From positions 1-6,387 of the forward strand of contig JAISDG010000185.1 in NCBI GenBank assembly GCA_031265015.1: 6,387 bases of DNA, read 5' to 3'. The DNA is from Spirochaetaceae bacterium (lineage in GTDB: Bacteria > Spirochaetota > Spirochaetia > Treponematales > Breznakiellaceae). Below, piece by piece: positions 1 to 4,939 of the stretch. How positions within the stretch are numbered: position 1 is the stretch's first letter; each line of letters opens with the position of its first letter. The position numbers and the translations under genes are program-made. Below the pieces are notes generated by a model. The model was not told the origin of the DNA, made no database searches, and saw nothing but the letters and a program-made list of their open reading frames with translations.

Positions 1-153
1 AAGGCCGTCCAGGGGCCGAAAGCGCTGCTGGCTATACGGTTTATCATCGGCCCTATTCCCGCGGTTATTTTTCTGGGGGCCTTTGTGCTGATGCAGTTCT
101 ATCCGCTGGACGAAAAGACTTACAGAAAAATCATGGGACAGGGAAAAGCGTAA
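1..153 (+). CDS. C-terminal end of a probable GPH-family sugar:cation symporter (5' part outside window)
   Basis: The first reading frame is open from base 1 and ends with TAA at 151-153, giving the last 50 residues of a protein that starts outside the window. The fragment has one hydrophobic segment (FIIGPIPAVIFLGAFVLMQF, about residues 14-33), followed by a short charged tail beginning YPLDEKTYRKIM. A last transmembrane helix followed by a YPL-(D/T)-E-K-x-Y-x-x-I tail is typical of glycoside-pentoside-hexuronide (GPH/MelB-type) symporters in the inner membrane, which take up sugars with a cation. The family call rests only on this tail, so the substrate cannot be given. It converges on the DDAH gene with a 29-bp gap and is unlikely to be part of that operon. 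Confidence 0.7.
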   Translation, partial: KAVQGPKALLAIRFIIGPIPAVIFLGAFVLMQFYPLDEKTYRKIMGQGKA

Positions 154-182
154 ACCGGCGGTACTTCCTCATAACGGGGCTT

Positions 183-956
183 CTAAAAGCGCAGGGAAAG
201 GCAGCTTAGACCGCCGTCAAGTTTGCGGAACTCCGAGGTATCCACGGGTAAAACAGGCCAGCCCAGCCGGCGGATAATTGCTTCTGTCTTCGGGAAACCG
301 GCGGGCAGTATCACCGTCCCGTTTATCCACAGGCAGTTTGCCGCGTAGTCCTCTTCCCGGGGAATTACGGTTTTATCAAAGGAAGCAAATTCCTCCTTTG
401 TTATAAATTCACCGGTAACCAACAGTTTGTTCCCGTCAAGATAGTTGACGCCGGTTTTTAAATGCAGCACTTCCGTCAGAGGCACGGCGATAGTTTTATA
501 CCCGTACCGTCCCATGATAGCCGTAAACTGGCGTATTCCCTCGGCATTGGTACGCTCCGAAAGACCGGCATAAAAGGTGTTCTCAACCCGCATCACATCG
601 CCGCCTTCCAGGGTTCCCGGCGCGGCAATGCGGTGGATGCTTTCTTTCGTCCAGAAATCTTCCAGTACCGGAATAATCGCCCCGGTTTCGGCGTTTCTGC
701 TGGGAGCGCCGGGGTTGGTCACGACGGCGCATTTTTCACTTACCACCGCGACATCCTCTACAAAACAGCTGTCCGGGTACGACTCGTCGGCGGCTAGTAT
801 GCGGACCTTAACCCCCAGGCTTTCCATGGCCTTTATATACGCGTCATGCTGGGCCAGCGCCCTGATGTAATCCGGTTTGCCCAATTCAGGATGGGACGTA
901 ATGCCCTGAACCATCGCCTTACAGGGTATCTTTACAATAACATTCTTGCAGTTCAT
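183..956 (-). CDS. ddaH: N(G),N(G)-dimethylarginine dimethylaminohydrolase (DDAH, dimethylargininase)
   Basis: This 257-residue cytoplasmic enzyme of the amidinotransferase/pentein superfamily is expected to hydrolyse N-methylated arginines to citrulline and methylamine or dimethylamine. The length matches bacterial DDAH (about 254 residues in Pseudomonas aeruginosa, from memory). Conserved blocks run in order: GKPDY (26-30), PDSCFVED (61-68), NPGAPSR (81-87), GTLEGGD (114-120), SERTNAEG (133-140), LHLKTGVNYL (164-173), AANCLWIN (205-212) and DTSEFRKLDGG-SCLSLRF (239-257). Catalytic nucleophile Cys252, His165 and Glu117 are all present, as are the acidic residues Glu67/Asp68 and arginines Arg87 and Arg135 at the substrate-contact positions. 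The start is supported by AAGGAG at 970-965, 8 nt before the ATG. It is the last gene of an operon behind an amino acid ABC importer. The related arginine deiminase is less likely, because the C-terminal block and length are those of DDAH. Its own substrate preference is inferred. Confidence 0.93.
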   Translation of the reverse strand: MNCKNVIVKIPCKAMVQGITSHPELGKPDYIRALAQHDAYIKAMESLGVKVRILAADESYPDSCFVEDVAVVSEKCAVVTNPGAPSRNAETGAIIPVLEDFWTKESIHRIAAPGTLEGGDVMRVENTFYAGLSERTNAEGIRQFTAIMGRYGYKTIAVPLTEVLHLKTGVNYLDGNKLLVTGEFITKEEFASFDKTVIPREEDYAANCLWINGTVILPAGFPKTEAIIRRLGWPVLPVDTSEFRKLDGGLSCLSLRF

Positions 957-964
957 AACCTTGA

Positions 965-970
965 CTCCTT
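965..970 (-). promoter_or_regulatory. Shine-Dalgarno site of the DDAH gene
   Basis: The minus strand reads AAGGAG, 8 nt before the ATG at 956. It fixes the DDAH start and shows that the gene has its own strong ribosome binding site rather than relying on coupling to the ATPase gene 58 bp upstream. Confidence 0.75.
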
Positions 971-978
971 CATACCTC

Positions 979-1029
979 GTTTACAACACCTTGGCGTTTA
1001 CAGCGCCTTGGTGTTTACAACACCTTGGA
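979..1029. repeat. Three-copy 17-bp tandem repeat at the ATPase/DDAH junction
   Basis: Three head-to-tail units occupy 979-995 (GTTTACAACACCTTGGC), 996-1012 (GTTTACAGCGCCTTGGT) and 1013-1029 (GTTTACAACACCTTGGA). Units 1 and 3 are identical over 16 bases. Unit 2 differs from them only at positions 8 and 10, and the last base varies in all three. Unit 3 encodes the last residues and TAA stop of the ATPase gene (stop at 1017-1015), so the array grew from, or into, the end of that gene and fills most of the gap before DDAH. The differences allow dyads: AACACC (985-990) with GGTGTT (1010-1015), GGCG (993-996) with CGCC (1004-1007), and GGTGTT (1010-1015) with AACACC (1019-1024). There are no spacers, so it is not a CRISPR array. 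A regulatory role is possible but unproven. Confidence 0.9.
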
Positions 1030-1737
1030 AAGAAAACCCCGGAGCCTGGCATTGCGGGGGTTATTGAAAAATTCCGCGGGCCCGTTCTGTTCAAGAATCG
1101 CCCCTTCATCCATAAAAAGCACCCTGGTTGCAACCTCCCGGGCAAATCCCATTTCGTGGGTCACAATGATCATCGTCATGCCTTCTTCGGCAAGGGAGCG
1201 GATCAGGTCCAGCACTTCCCCTACCATCTCCGGGTCCAGAGCGCTGGTGGGTTCATCAAATAGAAGCACGTCAGGATTCATCGCCAGGGCCCGCACAATC
1301 GCCACCCGCTGTTTCTGTCCGCCGGACAGCATCGCCGGATATGTTTCGGCTTTGTCTTCAAGGCCTATCCTGAGCAAAAGGCGCCGCGCGTTTTTAACCG
1401 CTTCGTTAGGTGATTGAAGCTTCAGTTCGGTAGGGGCCAGGGTAATGTTATCCAGGATAGTCAGATTGGGAAACAGATTAAAGTGCTGGAACACCATGCC
1501 CATGCGCCGCCGTAAAAGGCAGATGTCGGTACCGGGGGCATTCACCTGTTGTCCCTCAAACCAGACCTCGCCGCCGGAAGGGTTTTCCAGCATGTTAAGA
1601 CACCGCAAAAAAGTACTTTTCCCGGAACCCGAAGGGCCTACCACCGCCACTTTTTCGCCTTTTTCGATTTTTTCGTTTATTCCCCGCAAGACCTTTAACG
1701 CGCCGAAATTCTTCTGTAAATCCTTAACTTCTATCAC
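1015..1737 (-). CDS. Polar amino acid ABC transporter ATP-binding protein (GlnQ/HisP/ArtP type)
   Basis: This 240-residue cytoplasmic ATPase drives import by the permease encoded just upstream. All nucleotide-binding motifs are intact: Walker A GPSGSGKST (34-42), Q-loop Gln84 in MVFQHFNLFP, signature LSGGQKQR (137-144), Walker B VLLFDE (157-162), D-loop SALD (165-168) and H-loop His194. Length and motif spacing are those of polar amino acid importers. The start is GTG at 1737-1735, giving MIEVKDLQKNFG, the usual N-terminus of this family. It lies 14 nt inside the permease gene and has only a weak AAAGG upstream, so translational coupling to the permease is likely. The stop codon falls inside a 17-bp tandem repeat. 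Neighbours suggest an arginine-like substrate; the ATPase itself does not reveal it. Confidence 0.95.
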   Translation of the reverse strand: MIEVKDLQKNFGALKVLRGINEKIEKGEKVAVVGPSGSGKSTFLRCLNMLENPSGGEVWFEGQQVNAPGTDICLLRRRMGMVFQHFNLFPNLTILDNITLAPTELKLQSPNEAVKNARRLLLRIGLEDKAETYPAMLSGGQKQRVAIVRALAMNPDVLLFDEPTSALDPEMVGEVLDLIRSLAEEGMTMIIVTHEMGFAREVATRVLFMDEGAILEQNGPAEFFNNPRNARLRGFLSKVL

Positions 1738-2431
1738 TTCGGGCCAGCCTTTTTTCCAGCAGCCTGGTTAGGCTGGTCAGCCCCGCCACCAGGAGGAAAT
1801 AAATAAGAGCGATTGAAAGCAGCGGGAAGTAGGCTTCCGCGGTACGGCTGCGGACAATATCCGAAGCCCTGGTCAGGTCCACGACGGCAATAAGCCCTAC
1901 AATGGAGGTCTCTTTGATAATCGCAATAAACTCGTTGCACAATGCGGGCAGTATATTCTTAACCGCCTGGGGCAGAATAACCCGCCGCATGGCAATGCTT
2001 CGCGGAAGCCCCAGGGAAAGCGCCGCTTCCATCTGGCCGGAGTCCACCGCCCCAATTCCCGCCCGGATAACTTCGGAGACATAAGCGCCGGAGTTAAGAC
2101 CGAAGGCAATACAGGCAATCATGATATAGTTATTCGACGGAATAACAATATAGGCCATAATCAACAGCTGTACCGCCAGGGGGGTACCGCGAATCACCGC
2201 CACATACGCGGCAAAGATCCTGTCCAGAAGCCGGTATTTCCCGGTCTGGTTCGTATATACCTTTACCGTTGCAATAATAACCCCGATGACCACGCCGATA
2301 GCGGCTGCCGCCAGGGAAATAATAAGCGTATTGCGGAAACCGTCAATAAAAAGCTGGTAACGCTTCTGCTCAACAAAGGTCCGGACCAGCTGCCGGCTAA
2401 AGTAACGGGCAAAAGCGGCGGCGCCCTCCAT
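1724..2431 (-). CDS. Polar amino acid ABC transporter permease (HisM/GlnP family)
   Basis: This 235-residue inner-membrane protein forms the translocation path of the importer. The N-terminal RYQLFIDGFRNTL leads into the first helix (about 33-57). Further hydrophobic segments lie at about 72-97, 101-124, 168-187 and 203-221, giving the five-helix pattern of this family. RGTP (81-84) is the conserved family motif. The cytoplasmic EAA loop that docks on the ATPase is at 132-155 and includes EAALSLGLPRS and ILPQA. Only one permease gene is present, so a homodimer is expected. ATG at 2431 lies 10 nt after the binding-protein stop, with a weak AAAGG close before it. The 3' end overlaps the ATPase start by 14 nt. 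The subfamily covers His, Gln, Arg and cystine importers, so the sequence does not fix the substrate. Confidence 0.94.
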   Translation of the reverse strand: MEGAAAFARYFSRQLVRTFVEQKRYQLFIDGFRNTLIISLAAAAIGVVIGVIIATVKVYTNQTGKYRLLDRIFAAYVAVIRGTPLAVQLLIMAYIVIPSNNYIMIACIAFGLNSGAYVSEVIRAGIGAVDSGQMEAALSLGLPRSIAMRRVILPQAVKNILPALCNEFIAIIKETSIVGLIAVVDLTRASDIVRSRTAEAYFPLLSIALIYFLLVAGLTSLTRLLEKRLARSDRS

Positions 2432-2441
2432 GTACCTTTAC

Positions 2442-3275
2442 CTATTCCATTTCGATTTGGGAACGGGGAATATGGTACTCAAGCCGCTGGTTAACAAAAT
2501 CCCGGGCCAGCAGTTTTTTTACGGCGCCGTTAACCGCTTCCAGCAGCGAAGTATTTCCCTTGGCCACAGCAACGCCGTAAAATTCCTCTTCAATTGAACC
2601 GTCCGCAAACCGGGCTTCAAAACAGGTAAGCCCTCTGTTAACCACGGCAAGATTCTTTGCCAGAAGATCGTCGCAGACAATCGCGCCCAGATCCCCCTTC
2701 ATAAGGGCAAGAGAAGCTTCCTGGAGCGATTTGTACTGTACCACTTCCGCTCCGGTACCGGTAAGGACACCGTCGGTAATCTGGGAAGAAACCAGAAAAT
2801 CTCCCGTAGTTCCCAGGTGTACGCCGACCTTGTATCCCGCCAGATCGTTCACCGACAAAAGGGCGGTATTGCTTTCGTGTTTCAGGATATACTGGCAGCT
2901 GTTTGTATAGGGATCCGAAAAATCAAGAGTTTCCTTTCGTTCTTCGGTAATGGTAATGGCCGCGATAGCCATATCGGCCTGGCCATTCTGGACAGCCAGC
3001 GAAAAACCGTCAAAATCCGCATTGATGATTTTGAGCTTTACCCCAAGTTCATCGGCAATGGCCTGGCCCAGATCGATGTCGACCCCCGCCTCCCTGCTTT
3101 CTTCCCCGATATATTCAAAGGGCGCCCAGCGCGCATCGGTAAACATAACAAGTTCGCCTTTTTTCTTAATAGTATCCAGATCGCGATACTTTTTCCCGCA
3201 GCCCGTAAGCAGCAGTCCCAAAACCAGCGCCGGAACCGCTATCCGGACAAAAACCGTTTTTCCTTTCATTTTCAT
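2442..3275 (-). CDS. Polar amino acid ABC transporter substrate-binding lipoprotein
   Basis: This 277-residue member of the family 3 (SBP_bac_3) periplasmic-type receptors has a lipoprotein signal: basic MKMKGK, a hydrophobic core (about 9-22) and lipobox LTGC with the lipidated Cys at 26. The mature domain shows GELVMFTDARWAPFEY (40-55), DIDLGQAIADELG (67-79), QADMAIAAITITEERKETLD (99-118) and FSDPYTNSCQY (119-129). Arg113 is at the position that usually binds the ligand alpha-carboxylate, and Asp202/Asp203 are at the region that usually binds the alpha-amino group, which supports an amino acid ligand. AAGGAGG (3286-3280) is 4 nt from the ATG at 3275 but 10 nt from a second ATG at 3269, so either start is possible. 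It is the first gene of the four-gene operon. A methylarginine or arginine ligand is inferred from the downstream DDAH, not read from the pocket. Confidence 0.94.
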   Translation of the reverse strand: MKMKGKTVFVRIAVPALVLGLLLTGCGKKYRDLDTIKKKGELVMFTDARWAPFEYIGEESREAGVDIDLGQAIADELGVKLKIINADFDGFSLAVQNGQADMAIAAITITEERKETLDFSDPYTNSCQYILKHESNTALLSVNDLAGYKVGVHLGTTGDFLVSSQITDGVLTGTGAEVVQYKSLQEASLALMKGDLGAIVCDDLLAKNLAVVNRGLTCFEARFADGSIEEEFYGVAVAKGNTSLLEAVNGAVKKLLARDFVNQRLEYHIPRSQIEME

Positions 3276-3279
3276 TTTT

Positions 3280-3286
3280 CCTCCTT
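3280..3286 (-). promoter_or_regulatory. Strong Shine-Dalgarno site of the binding-protein gene
   Basis: The minus strand reads AAGGAGG. It is 4 nt from the ATG at 3275 and 10 nt from the in-frame ATG at 3269. These distances flank the usual optimum, so the true start among the two is undecided; the difference is two residues. Confidence 0.8.
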
Positions 3287-3306
3287 CATAATTTAAGAAA
3301 ACGACG

Positions 3307-3331
3307 TTTCAAAACCCGAAGGGGTTTGAAA
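3307..3331 (-). terminator. Hairpin between glyQS and the importer operon; possible terminator or leader stem
   Basis: On the minus strand an outer stem TTTCAAA/TTTGAAA (7 bp) continues, after one C/T mismatch, into CCC/GGG closed by a short UUC or UUCG-type loop. It starts 53 bases after the glyQS stop. The bases that follow (ACGTCGTTTTCTT) contain a T-run, but it begins 6 nt after the stem, so it is an imperfect intrinsic terminator. It lies downstream of a -10-like box at 3345-3340, so it could instead be a stem at the 5' end of the operon transcript. Confidence 0.45.
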
Positions 3332-3339
3332 GACTTTCT

Positions 3340-3345
3340 CTTATA
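3340..3345 (-). promoter_or_regulatory. Candidate -10 box for the importer-DDAH operon
   Basis: The minus strand reads TATAAG, five of six matches to TATAAT. The matching -35 at 17-bp spacing is poor (TGAAAA, three of six). Transcription from here would start around 3333, immediately before the hairpin at 3331-3307, leaving a leader of nearly 60 nt before the binding-protein ATG. A 10-bp perfect palindrome ATCCGCGGAT sits at 3354-3363 inside the spacer and could be an operator. Confidence 0.3.
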
Positions 3346-3383
3346 GCGTCTTTATCCGCGGATTTTCATAACCGTAACTTTAC

Positions 3384-4787
3384 TTACATCCGCTTGTACG
3401 ACTTAATCCCGGCACGGATTTTTTCCGTCAGGCCCGCCCTGGATACCCGTACCTGTTCCATGGAATCCCGGTAGCGCAGAGTAACGGTGCCGTCCTCTTT
3501 TGACTGGTAATCCACGGTAATGCAGAAGGGCGTACCCGCTTCGTCCTGCCGGCGGTAACGGCGGCCTATGGCCCCGGCCTGATCGTAGTCCGTGGCAAAG
3601 TCTTCCTTTAGTTCGCCGCGGATATCCCGTGCAAGCTCGGCAAGGCCGTCTTTCTTCATCAGGGGGAGAACGGCCGCCGTTACCGGCGCTATCGCGGGAT
3701 GAAAGCGCAGGACCGTCCGGTACTCGTCCGCGGAATCACCGCCCGCTGTTCCTCCGGAACCGCCCGAATCTTTTCCGGGAACAACCTTTTCCTCGTCGTA
3801 GGAATCGCAGAGCAGCATCAGCACGGTCCGGGTAAGACCCGCGGAAGTCTCAATAATGAACGGAATATAGCGCTCGTTATTGTCCTGGTCAATGTACTGG
3901 AGATCTTTGCCGGAGAATTCCGCATGCCGGGTAAGATCGTAATCGGTCCTGTTGTGGACCCCTTCCAGTTCCCGCCAGCCCATGGGAAAGAGGTACTGGA
4001 TATCGTAGGCGTCCTTCGCGTAGTGGGCCAGTTCATCGCTCCCGTGCTGGTGCCAGCGGAGATGATCCATCTTAACGCCCAGCTTTTCATAGTAGGCCCA
4101 GCGCCGTTTCTTCCATTCGTTAAACCATTCCACATCGGAGCCGGGCTTTACAAAGTACTGCATTTCCATCTGCTCGAATTCACAGGTACGGAAGATAAAG
4201 TTCTTGGTGACAATTTCGTTCCGAAAGGCTTTGCCGATTTGGGCGATGCCGAAGGGAACCTTCATCCGGTTGGATTGGATAATATTTTTGTAGTTGACGT
4301 AAATTCCCTGGGCCGTTTCGGGCCGCAGGTAGATACTGTTGGCGTTGTCCTCGGTGGGGCCGATGTGGGTCTTGAACATCAGGTTGAACCTGCGGGTATC
4401 GGTAAGTTCCCCGCCGCATTCGGGGCAGATTTTTCCGGCCAGGTTCTCTTCGGGAATCATGTCCGCCCGGAACCGGGTCTTGCATTTTTTGCAGTCCACC
4501 AGCGGATCGGTAAAATTCTCCACATGACCGGAAGCTTCCCAGGTCCGTCTGTGCATCAGAATTGCCGCATCAAGCCCCACGATATTGTCATGAAGCTGGG
4601 TCATTTCTTTCCACCAGAACCGGGCAATACGGTTCTTAAGTTCAATTCCCAGCGGCCCGTAATCCCAGGCGCCGTTCTGGCCCCCGTAAATTTCGGAAGA
4701 CTGAAAAACAAAACCCCGCCGCTTGGCAAGGGAGGTGATTTTTTCCATTGTTGCCGGGCCCTGGTACTCGTTTGCTTCTTCGGCCAT
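3384..4787 (-). CDS. glyQS: Glycyl-tRNA synthetase, single-chain alpha2 type
   Basis: This 467-residue cytoplasmic class II enzyme charges tRNA-Gly with glycine using ATP. The N-terminal MEKITSLAKRRGFVFQSSEIYGG (14-36) and WDYGPLGIELKN (41-52) are hallmarks of the homodimeric enzyme. A zinc site is formed by Cys99/Cys102 and Cys121/Cys124. Further blocks are RPETAQGIYVNY (155-166), motif 2 FRNEI with Arg200 and CEFEQMEM (188-209), and motif 3 ETSAGLTR (313-320). The anticodon-binding domain covers about 357-467. Between the catalytic and anticodon domains lies a Gly/Ser-rich stretch (338-352). ATG at 4787 has CCAGGAG 6 nt upstream, which favours it over Met14. No T-box leader is visible. The gene is divergent from DUF1015 and upstream of the importer operon on the same strand. 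Confidence 0.97.
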   Translation of the reverse strand: MAEEANEYQGPATMEKITSLAKRRGFVFQSSEIYGGQNGAWDYGPLGIELKNRIARFWWKEMTQLHDNIVGLDAAILMHRRTWEASGHVENFTDPLVDCKKCKTRFRADMIPEENLAGKICPECGGELTDTRRFNLMFKTHIGPTEDNANSIYLRPETAQGIYVNYKNIIQSNRMKVPFGIAQIGKAFRNEIVTKNFIFRTCEFEQMEMQYFVKPGSDVEWFNEWKKRRWAYYEKLGVKMDHLRWHQHGSDELAHYAKDAYDIQYLFPMGWRELEGVHNRTDYDLTRHAEFSGKDLQYIDQDNNERYIPFIIETSAGLTRTVLMLLCDSYDEEKVVPGKDSGGSGGTAGGDSADEYRTVLRFHPAIAPVTAAVLPLMKKDGLAELARDIRGELKEDFATDYDQAGAIGRRYRRQDEAGTPFCITVDYQSKEDGTVTLRYRDSMEQVRVSRAGLTEKIRAGIKSYKRM

Positions 4788-4817
4788 TAAAAACTCCTGG
4801 ATTCAGATGGATGCTTT

Positions 4818-4823
4818 ACTATA
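4818..4823 (-). promoter_or_regulatory. Candidate -10 box of glyQS
   Basis: The minus strand reads TATAGT (five of six to consensus). It would place the start of transcription about 24 nt before the glyQS ATG, with CCAGGAG at 4800-4794 as ribosome binding site. The -35 at 17-bp spacing (TGGAAG) is weak, so confidence is moderate. Confidence 0.45.
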
Positions 4824-4853
4824 CCCGAAAGTTCTGTCCGCTTCCAGTCCCCC

Positions 4854-4891
4854 GCTGCGGCAGCCGGACCGCCCCATTTTCGATGAGGCGG
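4854..4891. repeat. Inverted repeats in the divergent glyQS/DUF1015 promoter region
   Basis: Two dyads lie between the two candidate promoters. GCTGC-G-GCAGC (4854-4864) is a perfect 11-bp palindrome around one central base. CCGCC/GGCGG (4869-4873 with 4887-4891) continues, after one mismatch, into CAT/ATG (4875-4877 with 4883-4885) around a 5-nt loop. The heptamer CGGCAGC also occurs directly at 4858-4864 and 4894-4900. They could be operator sites, but GC-rich DNA produces such dyads by chance. Confidence 0.35.
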
Positions 4892-4920
4892 CACGGCAGC
4901 TTTCCCCGGATCGGACTTTC

Positions 4921-4929
4921 TGGTATTAT
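4921..4929 (+). promoter_or_regulatory. Candidate extended -10 promoter of the DUF1015 gene
   Basis: TGG followed by TATTAT fits the extended -10 pattern TGn-TATAAT with one mismatch. The -35 region at 17-bp spacing (TTTCCC) is poor, as is common for extended -10 promoters. Transcription would begin near 4936-4937, only 3 or 4 nt before the ATG at 4940, so the messenger would be nearly leaderless. This agrees with the lack of a Shine-Dalgarno sequence there. Confidence 0.4.
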
Positions 4930-4939
4930 TCTAATAACC

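Noticed and set aside
154..182. Intrinsic terminator between the convergent symporter and DDAH genes
   Set aside because: Only a 4-bp GCTT/AAGC stem at 179-190 and a distant CGGCGGT/ACCGCCG pair (156-162 with 211-217) are present, with no T-run.
462..870. Plus-strand open frames of about 100 codons within the DDAH gene
   Set aside because: They are antisense shadows of a DDAH with all its catalytic residues intact.
979..1029. CRISPR array
   Set aside because: The three units abut directly with no spacers and are only 17 bases long.
3699..4790. A 363-codon plus-strand open frame opposite glyQS
   Set aside because: It is exactly antisense to a well-conserved synthetase; its translation shows no recognisable domain, and GC-rich codon use readily leaves the opposite strand open.
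4748..4939. N-terminal extension of the DUF1015 protein by 64 residues, using the ATG at 4748
   Set aside because: The extra residues show no family similarity, overlap the glyQS start region in antisense and cross both candidate promoters; conserved sequence begins at the ATG at 4940.
4788..4939. T-box or glycine riboswitch upstream of glyQS
   Set aside because: The likely leader is only about 24 nt, and no T-box consensus or glycine-aptamer-like structure was recognised in the 152-bp region.
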